Part shown: one piece after another, positions 7,980 through 16,355 of the stretch | Numbering within the stretch: the stretch's first letter is position 1 | Layout: the number at the start of each line of letters is the position of its first letter | DNA from: CAYSRM01 sp964543205 | Lineage (GTDB): Bacteria; Verrucomicrobiota; Kiritimatiellia; UBA8416; CAYSRM01 | Direction: 5' to 3' | NCBI GenBank assembly: GCA_964543205.1 | Contig: CAZIXB010000012.1 | Span: 1 to 25,537, forward strand | DNA length: 25,537 nt | Position numbers and translations under genes: made by a program | Notes under the pieces: model-generated | Seen by the model: the letters and a program-made list of their open reading frames with translations, nothing else | What the model was told of the DNA's origin: nothing | The model's database searches: none

Positions 7980-8459
7980 ATGGCAGTTGCAATTCTAAAA
8001 GCTATTTTGATTACTATAGAAGTGATCAGCAGCATCCTGCTGATAGGCGTTATACTGATTCAGAAAAGCAAGAGTCAGGGAATGGGCATGGCGTTTGGCG
8101 GCAGCGTTGGCGAATCAATATTTGGAGCACAGATGGGCAATGTGCTGACCAAAACAACGGTGATTCTGGCAATCATCTTTTTTGTCAATACTACATTGCT
8201 TGGAATAATGTACACGAGCGGCCGGGACGTCGGCGCGGTTGCGCCAATAAGGCAGGGGCCTATAGAAGTAACTCCGGTCGATCCATCTGAACTCAAGCAG
8301 AGCGAGAACAGCACAGAAGAACAAGCCAGCGGGGGTTCGGGCACCGAAGATGTTGTGATGCCGGAAGATATGGAGATAACCGCGGAAGATGTAGAGACCG
8401 GCCAGTCCGACATATCTTCGGACAATACTATGCCTGAAGAGGCCGACCGCGACCAATGA
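7980..8459 (+). CDS. secG: Preprotein translocase subunit SecG with long acidic tail
   Basis: Small inner-membrane subunit of the SecYEG translocon. The N-terminal 80 residues are typical: a first membrane helix (about 8-28), the cytoplasmic loop QKSKSQGMGMAFGG (28-41) with the family's small-residue run, and a second helix (about 58-78). From about 100 to 159 the protein carries an extra tail with about 19 Asp/Glu and only 2 Lys/Arg, far longer than the E. coli C-terminus. AGAGGA precedes the ATG at good spacing. It follows tpiA closely, a common arrangement. Its stop overlaps the start of the oppA homologue by 4 nt (ATGA), which suggests translational coupling. Confidence 0.93.
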   Translation: MAVAILKAILITIEVISSILLIGVILIQKSKSQGMGMAFGGSVGESIFGAQMGNVLTKTTVILAIIFFVNTTLLGIMYTSGRDVGAVAPIRQGPIEVTPVDPSELKQSENSTEEQASGGSGTEDVVMPEDMEITAEDVETGQSDISSDNTMPEEADRDQ

Positions 8460-10372
8460 GACTGATCAGGATTCCGCCGCGCCGTTGCCGCAGGGCCGTC
8501 TCTAATAGAAGGCGGATTGTTTATTCAGTCCTTCTACTGATAGTGTTATGTATATCCGGTTGCAGGGATGACGGTCTCAGGGTTCAGCAACCCGGGGAAG
8601 TGGTAATGTACGGCCTGACCTCACGCATACCCGGGTTTGATCCGGTAAGGGCAGGGGATGTATCCTCATCGCGCGCGATCAGTAAAATTTATGAAGGCTT
8701 GCTTCAGTATTCATACCTGGCGCGACCTTATCAGCTAGAACCGAATCTCGCAGAGTCGATGCCGGAGGTTTCACCGGACGGTCTTACGTATACCTTCAGG
8801 ATTCGAAAAGGCATTTTTTTTCAGGATGATCCGTGTTTTGTCGAAAATGGCGGCAACGGACGGGAACTGACAGCCAATGATTTTGTGTATTCTATAAAGC
8901 GTGTGGCCGACCTTAAAAATGAGTCCTCTGGCTACTGGGCGTTTCGCAATAAAATTCCGGGACTGGATAAATTCAGGGAAGCTTCAAGGTCTGAAAAGCC
9001 AACGGACTATTCCATGGAAGTGGAAGGACTGAAGGTTGAAAACCGTTATACTTTCAAGATCCGGTTGAAAAATGCGTATCCCCAGCTCCTCTGGGTGCTT
9101 GCCATGCACTATGCCTTCGCGGTTCCCAGGGAAGCAGTAGAATACTATGGAGACAGATTCCTGAATAACCCGGTGGGAACAGGTCCGTATATTCTGAAAA
9201 GCTGGAGAAGGAATTACCGCGTTGTATTTGCGCGCAATCCTAAATGGAAAGAAACCGGAAGAGTCGAAACATATCCTGAAAACGTCGCTCGGGGAGATGG
9301 AAAGGAAGCTCTGTCTGCCGACACCGGCAAACCGATACCTTTTATCGACCGAATCGTTCAGTATGTCATTGACGATGGTTCAACGGCATGGCTCAAATTC
9401 GTAACCGGAGACATTGAATTTTCCGGAATCAGCCGAAATAACTGGGACGCTGTTATTACACAGGATCGCCATTTGACTGGAACCTTGAACGAAAAAGGTA
9501 TACGTCTGTACAAATCTCCCACTCTCGACGTCTTTTACATTGGCTTCAATATGGACGATCCCGTGGTTGGCAGCAGTCCTGATCCTGAAACTGACGCCAG
9601 ACGGCGAAAACTCAGGCAGGCGCTGACATGCGCATTCAACAGCAAGAAGTGGGTTCAGTTTTACAATAACCGTATCATACGCGCCAAGGGGCCCATTCCC
9701 CCTGGCGTAAAAGGACGTTTGGATGAACCCAGCCCGTTTCCTTTTGATATCCAACTTGCTAAAAAGCTGCTTGCAGAAGCCGGATATCCCGGCGGTATCG
9801 ACAGTGATACAGACGAACGACTCAGATTAACCATTGAACTGGGCAGCGCTGCTGATGCTGCCACACGCGAGTCCGTGGAACTGTTGGTTGATTTTTTCAG
9901 CGAAATTGGCGTTATCCTGGAAGCGAGCTATAATCATTGGCCGGAGTTTCTCGAAAAACTCAATAGGCGGCAATGCCAGTTGTATCGTCTTGGGTGGATA
10001 GCTGATTATCCTGACGCGCAAAATTTTCTCCAGCTTTTCTATGGCCCCAACGGTTCGCCTGGACCTAACCATAGCAACTACAGATCACCCGAATTTGACG
10101 CATTATACCAGAAAATTGCCACAATGCCTGACTCACCTGAGAGATCCAGGCTTTACAGGAAAATGTCCAGGATAGTTATAAAAGATTGTCCATGGATATT
10201 CATGCATCACCCTATGTCGTACGGGTTGGTCCATTCCTGGATGAAAAATTACAAGCCTCATGATTTTCCTTACGGCATGGAAAAGTATTATCGGATAGAT
10301 GTTGAAGCCAGGAAAAAGTGGCGCCGTACATACGGGCAAATGCACTGGCGGGAGAGTATTCGCTCCGAATGA
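8456..10372 (+). CDS. OppA/DppA-like ABC transporter solute-binding lipoprotein
   Basis: Extracytoplasmic solute-binding protein of family 5 (peptide/nickel type), 638 residues. An unusually Arg-rich N-terminus is followed by a hydrophobic stretch (21-35) and a lipobox ISGC, placing the lipidated cysteine at C36. The mature protein starts with the family's 'two-lobe' features, such as PNLAESMPEVSPDGLTYTF (about 96-114), ELTANDFVYSIKR and NPVGTGPYILKSW. Late regions resemble the usual peptide-binding fold to the end. The ATG overlaps the secG stop by 4 nt. The two permeases follow directly, so it presumably delivers an oligopeptide-like ligand to them, although the ligand is not deducible. No ATPase gene lies nearby. 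Confidence 0.9.
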   Translation: MRLIRIPPRRCRRAVSNRRRIVYSVLLLIVLCISGCRDDGLRVQQPGEVVMYGLTSRIPGFDPVRAGDVSSSRAISKIYEGLLQYSYLARPYQLEPNLAESMPEVSPDGLTYTFRIRKGIFFQDDPCFVENGGNGRELTANDFVYSIKRVADLKNESSGYWAFRNKIPGLDKFREASRSEKPTDYSMEVEGLKVENRYTFKIRLKNAYPQLLWVLAMHYAFAVPREAVEYYGDRFLNNPVGTGPYILKSWRRNYRVVFARNPKWKETGRVETYPENVARGDGKEALSADTGKPIPFIDRIVQYVIDDGSTAWLKFVTGDIEFSGISRNNWDAVITQDRHLTGTLNEKGIRLYKSPTLDVFYIGFNMDDPVVGSSPDPETDARRRKLRQALTCAFNSKKWVQFYNNRIIRAKGPIPPGVKGRLDEPSPFPFDIQLAKKLLAEAGYPGGIDSDTDERLRLTIELGSAADAATRESVELLVDFFSEIGVILEASYNHWPEFLEKLNRRQCQLYRLGWIADYPDAQNFLQLFYGPNGSPGPNHSNYRSPEFDALYQKIATMPDSPERSRLYRKMSRIVIKDCPWIFMHHPMSYGLVHSWMKNYKPHDFPYGMEKYYRIDVEARKKWRRTYGQMHWRESIRSE

Positions 10373-10396
10373 CCATGGGAAGAGCGAGGGATATTT

Positions 10397-11728
10397 ATGT
10401 TGCGTTATGCGCTTAAAAGAATTCTTTATATGATTCCGACTGTTTTCGGAGTCATATTGATAACGTTTGTTCTGTTTAACGTTGCAGGAGGAAGTCCAGG
10501 CGCTGCCAAACTGGGAAAAAATGTTACGGCCAAACGGCTTGAGGAATTTGACGAGCGCAGAGGATATAATAAGCCCCTCTTTTTCGGGTTGTGGGCTGAA
10601 ACGCGAGCCTACGAAGACAGCAGGTTCGAGGATCTCCAGGGCAACTGGAAAATGGTCGAAGGCGTTGAATACAACAGAGACGAAGCCATTATCAGCATTC
10701 AAGATAAGGGTGAATTCGCTATTCCCTTGAATTTCAATCTCAACACCAATGAAACGTTCAAGTGGGAAATCAGCTATCGTTTGCCGGGAAAGTCAACCGG
10801 AACATTCCTTGTAAAGGACAACAGCGGTGTCATTGATGAGACACAGCTTGAATCCGGCGAATGGCACAAAATTGAAACCATCTTTAAGACGGGCGGCAAC
10901 ACTGCGGGTTTTACTTCAAGCTTTAAAGTCGAATCTGGAAAATTGGATGTTCGATCCATTCGCTTGAGGCGGCGGATGAAACATATGTTTGACTCTCAGC
11001 TTGTGTTTTATCTAAACCAGATTCTTCACCTTGATTTTGGCGTCTCACATTCTACTAACCAGAAAGTGACAACCATGCTGCGAGAAGGTATACTTCCATC
11101 GCTTGCGCTGACTGTTCCGATATTTGTGGTTGGTCTTATCCTTGCTATCACCCTGGCCCTTATATGCGCTTTCTTTCGAAACTCACTCATCGACAGATTT
11201 TTCGTGATAATGTCCGTTGTTCTTATGAGTGTCAATTACCTTGTATGGCTTGTTCTTGGTCAATATGTGCTGGGATATCTCACAAGGTGGTTCCCTGTCT
11301 GGGGATACCAGTCATTTTCTTATCTGGTTCTGCCTTGCCTGCTTGGGATTGCTCATGGGCTTGGATCAAGCCTGCGTTTTTACAGGACCGTCATGCTTGA
11401 CGAAATGTACCAGGACTACGTTCGCACAGCATTTGCAAAGGGCGCGACAAAGCGAAGAGTGCTTTTCCGGCATGTGTTGCGTAATGCTATGATACCAATA
11501 CTTACCAGCGTTATCATTACCATTCCTTACCTTTATACCGGAAGCCTGTTGCTGGAAACTTTTTTTGGAATACCGGGATTAGGACGAATGTCCATAAATG
11601 CGTTGAACAGTTCGGATTTTGATGTGATTCGCGCGGTGGTTTTGCTAGGGGCTTTTATCTATATTGTTGCCAACCTGGTGACCGACCTTAGCTATGCTGT
11701 TGCAGATCCAAGAGTGAGGCTGAAATGA
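10397..11728 (+). CDS. OppB/DppB-like ABC permease with extra periplasmic domain
   Basis: Inner-membrane permease of the binding-protein-dependent transport type. It has 443 residues, against roughly 310-340 for ordinary OppB. The N-terminus MLRYALKRILYMIPTVFGV is typical, and the first helix spans about 8-30. The usual core resumes at about 199 (FYLNQILHLDFGVSHS), followed by membrane helices and the EAA coupling loop (YVRTAFAKGA at 341-350, LRNAMIPIL at 361-369). Between them, residues about 68-198 form an extra polar, beta-rich segment containing GNWKMVEG, FKWEISYRLP, GEWHKIETIF and LDVRSIRLR. Its pattern resembles carbohydrate-binding jelly-roll domains. GAGGG lies before the ATG. The stop overlaps the start of the next permease (ATGA). 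Confidence 0.9.
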   Translation: MLRYALKRILYMIPTVFGVILITFVLFNVAGGSPGAAKLGKNVTAKRLEEFDERRGYNKPLFFGLWAETRAYEDSRFEDLQGNWKMVEGVEYNRDEAIISIQDKGEFAIPLNFNLNTNETFKWEISYRLPGKSTGTFLVKDNSGVIDETQLESGEWHKIETIFKTGGNTAGFTSSFKVESGKLDVRSIRLRRRMKHMFDSQLVFYLNQILHLDFGVSHSTNQKVTTMLREGILPSLALTVPIFVVGLILAITLALICAFFRNSLIDRFFVIMSVVLMSVNYLVWLVLGQYVLGYLTRWFPVWGYQSFSYLVLPCLLGIAHGLGSSLRFYRTVMLDEMYQDYVRTAFAKGATKRRVLFRHVLRNAMIPILTSVIITIPYLYTGSLLLETFFGIPGLGRMSINALNSSDFDVIRAVVLLGAFIYIVANLVTDLSYAVADPRVRLK

Positions 11729-12714
11729 AACCCTTTAATGACGACCAACTAAAACAAGACCGTGGCATATGGCGGACAGTTTTGCGGAACATAAAAGGCC
11801 AGAAACTTTCGGTAGTCTCGGTATGGATTATCGCAATTTTCTTTGCTGCGGCATTGTACGGCGAGGTCTTGTATTGGCGTTACCACATCATAGACTCGAA
11901 GTTCCCTACTGCCCTGCATCCGGTAAAAACACTACTGGTAAAAACCCTGAATGCGGAAAAAGTAAAAGGAGAACAACCGCCTTATGACGTAAAAGATCTA
12001 GACAAGGAATACCTTCCTCCCTCCCTTGAACATCCCATGGGCACTGACGGCCTCGGAAGGGATGTAATGCACAGACTTGTTCAGGGAGCCAGAATAGCTT
12101 TCAAAGTCGGCATTATAACATCATTTATTGCGATTCCTATAGGCGTGATTCTTGGATGCCTTGGCGGTTATTTTGGGGGTTGGATTGACGATATTGTGGT
12201 ATGGCTATACTCGACCGTTGCCTCAATGCCGACATTGCTGTTTATTCTTGCAATATCAATGGTTGCTGGCAAAGGGCTTCTTGGGGTATACCTTGGGATA
12301 GGACTAACAACCTGGGTGGGATTATGCCGTCTGATCCGCGGGGAAGTCATAAAACATAAGGAGCGGACCTATGTGCGCGCGTGCCGCGCCTTGGGGATCG
12401 GTTCTTTTCGCACCATATTCAGGCATATACTTCCTAATGTCGCGCACATTATAATTATCACCTTTTCGTTGCGATTTCCTTCCGCGATTGGTACAGAAGT
12501 GATCATGAGCTATCTCGGGATAGGCGTTCAGTCGGAGCCATCCTGGGGCGCTATGATTGGAAGCTCCAGAATGAGATTGTGGCATGGGGTCTGGTGGGAG
12601 CTTACTTTTACTACGCTTGCCATATTCCTGGTCGTTCTTGCTTTTAACCTTCTGGGTGACGCGCTGCGAGACGCCCTTGACCCGCGGCTGAGACGACAAA
12701 CCGAAGGCGCTTGA
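11725..12714 (+). CDS. OppC/DppC-like ABC permease
   Basis: Partner permease of the preceding OppB-like protein, with 329 residues. After the first helix (about 28-48) comes an extended periplasmic segment (about 49-104), then the family signature HPMGTDGLGRDVMHRL (103-118) and further membrane helices. The EAA loop reads YVRACRALGIGSFRTIFRH, followed by LPN, at about 217-239. The C-terminus GDALRDALDPRLR is characteristic of OppC/DppC. A 4-nt overlap with the upstream permease gene suggests coupled translation and equal stoichiometry. No OppD/OppF ATPase follows, because dxs starts 28 nt later. The energising subunits must be encoded elsewhere or be shared. Confidence 0.9.
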   Translation: MKPFNDDQLKQDRGIWRTVLRNIKGQKLSVVSVWIIAIFFAAALYGEVLYWRYHIIDSKFPTALHPVKTLLVKTLNAEKVKGEQPPYDVKDLDKEYLPPSLEHPMGTDGLGRDVMHRLVQGARIAFKVGIITSFIAIPIGVILGCLGGYFGGWIDDIVVWLYSTVASMPTLLFILAISMVAGKGLLGVYLGIGLTTWVGLCRLIRGEVIKHKERTYVRACRALGIGSFRTIFRHILPNVAHIIIITFSLRFPSAIGTEVIMSYLGIGVQSEPSWGAMIGSSRMRLWHGVWWELTFTTLAIFLVVLAFNLLGDALRDALDPRLRRQTEGA

Positions 12715-12742
12715 GTGTAAATTTAAAAAGGGGGATGTAAAG

Positions 12743-14656
12743 TTGCGGCAGACAGTTGGCAAAACAAGTAAACTTAGAATTCTGGATAAGGTCAATAGTC
12801 CCTGCGACATCAGAGAATTGCCTGTAAGCGAGTTGCAACTGCTTGCCGATGATGTCCGCGAAATGATTATAGATTGTGTAAGTCAATCCGGCGGCCACCT
12901 TGCCGCAAGTCTTGGCACAGTAGAGCTGACAGTTGCGCTTCTTAAAGCCTTCAACCTGCCTGCAGACAAGATTTTGTGGGATGTGAGCCACCAGACCTAT
13001 GCATATAAAATTCTGACCGGGCGGAAAAAACAATTTCCCACAATCCGCCAGGACGGTGGCCTTTCGGGATTTCTGAAACGTTCGGAAAGCGAATACGACG
13101 CATTTGGGGCAGGGCACGCGGGAACAGCATTATCTGCTGCGCTGGGCATGGCCTGCGCGCGCGATTTAATGGCTGCAAACGAAAATATTGTTGCTGTAGT
13201 TGGCGACGGAGCTGCTGGCTGCGGTATTACATTTGAAGCATTGAACAACCTTGCCGGCGCGACAAAACGGTTAATTGTTGTCCTCAATGACAACGAAATG
13301 TCTATTGGCGCAAATGTGGGGTCAGTTTCATCACATCTGGGTTCGCTTTTGGCGAATCCCAGATACAACAGATACAAGAGTTCAGTTGAAACGCTTGCCG
13401 GAAAGATGCGCCTGAACTGGCTCAGATCCAGTTACTATCGCATTGAGGAAGCAGCTAAAAGTCTCTTCCTTAAGAGTGTGTTGTTCGAGGAGTTCGGGTT
13501 GCGGTATGTCGGGCCGATTAATGGACACGATATTCCCGCCATGCTGGATGCTCTTTCCGTCGCGAAAGATTCAACAAAGCCCATTCTGCTTCATGTTTCC
13601 ACCCAGAAAGGCAAGGGATACTCTTTTGCGGAAGCCAGACCTGACCACTGGCACGGCACAGGTAAATTTGATATTGAGTCAGGAAAAGCCACCGAAAACA
13701 AGCCGGGCGGATATTCCGCTTTTTTCGGCAAGTCGCTTGCCCAGATAGCGGAACGGGACGAAAAAGTGGTGGCAATTACAGCCGCCATGCAGGCCGGAAC
13801 CGGGCTGACAGCTTTTGCGGCCAGATTTCCAGAACGGTTCTTTGATGTTGGAATAGCAGAAGAGCATGGCGCCGTGTTTGCTGCAGGTCTTGCGGCCGCC
13901 GGCCTTAAACCGGTATTTGCGGTATATTCCACCTTCTTTCAGCGTTGCATAGATTCTCTTGTCCACGACATCTGTCTGCAGAACCTTCCTGTAGTTTTCT
14001 GCCTGGATCGGGCCGGCGTTGTAGGACCTGACGGGCCGACACACCACGGCATGTTTGATCTTCCTATGGCCTGTTCAATACCCAATGTTGCGATCATGCA
14101 ACCCGCCGATGAGTTTGAGCTTGGCAATATGCTCTATACTGCCCTTCAGATGAACTACCCTGTTATTATTCGTTATCCCAAAGGCGGCAAAGACGTTTCC
14201 CTGAAACAAGAGCACGAGCTGTTGTCTGTCGGCAAAGCGGTGGTTGCCAGAGAACCTGTTGATGGCTCTTTAGACGGAGCTGTCTGGTTCTGGGCGCTCG
14301 GCGATATGGTTGAAATAGCGCAAGAATGCGCAAAGCTGGTTGAACAATCAGGCATATCAGCAGGCGTTGTTAATGCCCGTTTTGTCAAGCCTGTGGACCA
14401 TGATCTTCTAAACGAGCATTGCCGGAGAAGCAGGGCTCTGGTCACTCTTGAAAACGGCGCAGAATTTGGCGGTTTCGGCTCGCTTGTTGAATCGCATGTT
14501 CATGCATCCAACTCATCCCTGCCCGTTATAAAGGTGGGATGGCCGGACAGGTTTATCGAACATGGAACCAATGTCAAGCTGATGAGAACTGCTGGATTAA
14601 CAGCTGAATCAATTTGCGGAAGGGTTCTGTCGGCCCTCGGCAAAAGAAGAGAATAG
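12743..14656 (+). CDS. dxs: 1-deoxy-D-xylulose-5-phosphate synthase
   Basis: Thiamine-diphosphate enzyme condensing pyruvate and glyceraldehyde-3-phosphate, the first step of the MEP isoprenoid pathway. It has 637 residues, the normal length. Seen are GGHLAASLG (50-58, with the active-site His H52), the ThDP motif GDGAAGCGITFEALNN (154-169, where most enzymes have GDGAMTAG), LNDNEMSI (181-188), catalytic E373 in IAEEHG and DRAGVVGPDGPTHHG (422-436). The start is a TTG with a strong AAGGGGGA about 8 nt upstream. It adds about 14 residues ahead of the conserved ILDKVNSP. The order dxs-tlyA-nadK is conserved in many bacteria. Confidence 0.96.
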   Translation: MRQTVGKTSKLRILDKVNSPCDIRELPVSELQLLADDVREMIIDCVSQSGGHLAASLGTVELTVALLKAFNLPADKILWDVSHQTYAYKILTGRKKQFPTIRQDGGLSGFLKRSESEYDAFGAGHAGTALSAALGMACARDLMAANENIVAVVGDGAAGCGITFEALNNLAGATKRLIVVLNDNEMSIGANVGSVSSHLGSLLANPRYNRYKSSVETLAGKMRLNWLRSSYYRIEEAAKSLFLKSVLFEEFGLRYVGPINGHDIPAMLDALSVAKDSTKPILLHVSTQKGKGYSFAEARPDHWHGTGKFDIESGKATENKPGGYSAFFGKSLAQIAERDEKVVAITAAMQAGTGLTAFAARFPERFFDVGIAEEHGAVFAAGLAAAGLKPVFAVYSTFFQRCIDSLVHDICLQNLPVVFCLDRAGVVGPDGPTHHGMFDLPMACSIPNVAIMQPADEFELGNMLYTALQMNYPVIIRYPKGGKDVSLKQEHELLSVGKAVVAREPVDGSLDGAVWFWALGDMVEIAQECAKLVEQSGISAGVVNARFVKPVDHDLLNEHCRRSRALVTLENGAEFGGFGSLVESHVHASNSSLPVIKVGWPDRFIEHGTNVKLMRTAGLTAESICGRVLSALGKRRE

Positions 14657-14669
14657 AGCGGATTGCCCC

Positions 14670-15446
14670 ATGAAGAAAGAACGTTTAGACAGGCTGGTTG
14701 TTGCGCGCGGTCTTGTTGACAGCCGTGAAAAGGCGCAGCGTATGATTCTTGCCGGCAAGGTGCTCATAGACGGCCATGTGTATGGCAAATCCGGGATGCG
14801 CATAGATACAAATGCAAAGATCACGGCTAAGGAGAAACCCAGGTTTGTCGGCAGAGGCGGCGAAAAACTCGAGGGTGCATTCAGGTATTTCAACTTGGAT
14901 GTTGACGGCATGGTATGCATGGATGTCGGGTCTTCCACCGGCGGGTTTACTGACTGCATGCTACAGCATGGAGCCGCAAAAGTCTACTGCATTGATGTCG
15001 GAAAAGGCCAGTTGGACTGGAAATTGAGAAATGATGACCGGGTTATAGTGATGGAAAAAGTCAATGCAAGGTATCTGGAGCCCGCGAGCTTTCTTGAAAA
15101 GCCTCGGTTTACAACAATTGATGTGTCTTTCATCTCGTTGACTAAGGTGCTGCCGGCTGTTATAAAAGTAAATTCTCCGGGCGCAGAACTGGTCTTGCTA
15201 ATTAAGCCTCAGTTTGAAGCAAGGCGGAATGAGGTTGCCAGAGGAGGCGTAGTTCGCGATCCGGAAACACGTAAACGGGCTGTAGATAAAGTGCGTGATT
15301 TCGGGATGGGGGAACTTGACCTTGAGTTTGTAGGTGTTGAGGAATCGCCGCTGCGGGGGCCAGCAGGGAACATCGAATACCTTGCGCACTGTAAGGTTCC
15401 TGTATCGCCGGGAATATTCTCGCATAACCATGGGGAAAGTTTATGA
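14670..15446 (+). CDS. tlyA: TlyA-family rRNA 2'-O-ribose methyltransferase
   Basis: S4-domain RNA-binding region (about 3-62) fused to an FtsJ/RrmJ-type SAM-dependent methyltransferase, 258 residues. TlyA members methylate cytidines in 16S and/or 23S rRNA. Motifs are GRGGEKLEGA (61-70), the SAM loop DVGSSTGGFTDCML (85-98), DVSFISL (151-157) and LIKPQFE (177-183). The presumed K-D-K-E catalytic set is K66, D151, K179 and E236. The gene starts 13 nt after dxs and its stop overlaps the nadK start (ATGA). There is no strong ribosome binding site, consistent with coupled translation from dxs. Confidence 0.94.
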   Translation: MKKERLDRLVVARGLVDSREKAQRMILAGKVLIDGHVYGKSGMRIDTNAKITAKEKPRFVGRGGEKLEGAFRYFNLDVDGMVCMDVGSSTGGFTDCMLQHGAAKVYCIDVGKGQLDWKLRNDDRVIVMEKVNARYLEPASFLEKPRFTTIDVSFISLTKVLPAVIKVNSPGAELVLLIKPQFEARRNEVARGGVVRDPETRKRAVDKVRDFGMGELDLEFVGVEESPLRGPAGNIEYLAHCKVPVSPGIFSHNHGESL

Positions 15447-16303
15447 GAAATCTTGGAGTGATAGCCAACACCAGTAAAAAGGATGCTCCCCACATTTTAA
15501 GCAGGCTTTCCGCTAAAGCTGAAGAATTAGGCATAAAGCTTTTCTCAAACGAAGAGACCGGGCAATTTGTCGAATGCTGCAAGGTTGTTGATGTTGACAC
15601 AATGTGTAGAAGCGCTGATGCGGTATTGGCGCTGGGAGGTGATGGAACAGTGCTGCGCACTGTAAGGGTTTTGGCCGCTTGCAACATTCCAGTAATGGGC
15701 ATTAACATGGGTGGACTTGGATTTCTAACAAGTGTTTCGCACGCAGAGCTGGAAAAAGCGATCGAATGTATTGCCGCCGACAGTTACTCTATCAGTTCAC
15801 GTTCTGTTATCAACTGTAAGGTATTGTGTAACGGTAAAAAGTTGGCTCAATACCGGGCGCTCAATGATGTTGTAATTGCAACAGGGGGATCCATGCGGGT
15901 AGTGAGCCTTGATGTTTCGGTTAACGGCGAAAGCGTAACCTCGTATATCTGCGACGGACTGATTATCTCAACACCCACCGGAAGCACCGGCCATGCGCTG
16001 TCTGCAGGAGGGCCCATCGTTACTCCTGACACCCAGTCCTTTGTTATCGGGCTTATCTGCCCTCATACCCTGAGTTCCAGGCCGTTGCTGGTGCCGGATG
16101 CCAGCACAATTACCGTGCGGGTGGCAGCATCGGACGATGAAATCCCTTTGTCAATTGATGGCCAGGTTGGACAGTCCCTGAAGAAAGGCGACAGCATAGA
16201 AGCACAACGCGCCCCTGAGACAGTCAGGTTCCTGCACCTTCCCGGTTACAGTTATTTTTCAGTGCTTCGCCGAAAATTGAACTGGAGCGGCAGAAATCTA
16301 TAA
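15443..16303 (+). CDS. nadK: NAD kinase
   Basis: Cytosolic kinase phosphorylating NAD+ to NADP+, with 286 residues. The catalytic GGDGT is at 65-69 (D67), NMGGLGFLT at 88-96, the NDVVI segment at 141-145 and the NAD-binding loop TPTGSTGHALSAGGP at 177-191. In that loop E. coli has AY where this protein has GH. The ATG overlaps the tlyA stop by 4 nt, and the gene ends the long plus-strand block. It faces larC tail to tail across 52 nt, in which I see no clear terminator. Confidence 0.95.
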   Translation: MRNLGVIANTSKKDAPHILSRLSAKAEELGIKLFSNEETGQFVECCKVVDVDTMCRSADAVLALGGDGTVLRTVRVLAACNIPVMGINMGGLGFLTSVSHAELEKAIECIAADSYSISSRSVINCKVLCNGKKLAQYRALNDVVIATGGSMRVVSLDVSVNGESVTSYICDGLIISTPTGSTGHALSAGGPIVTPDTQSFVIGLICPHTLSSRPLLVPDASTITVRVAASDDEIPLSIDGQVGQSLKKGDSIEAQRAPETVRFLHLPGYSYFSVLRRKLNWSGRNL

Positions 16304-16355
16304 ACATGCCATCTGATCCAATAGCCTACTGAAAAAGACAAAATGCTGAAGAAAG

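Noticed and set aside
16304..16355. Possible bidirectional terminator between the convergent nadK and larC
   Set aside because: No stem of useful length or T-run was found in these 52 nt.
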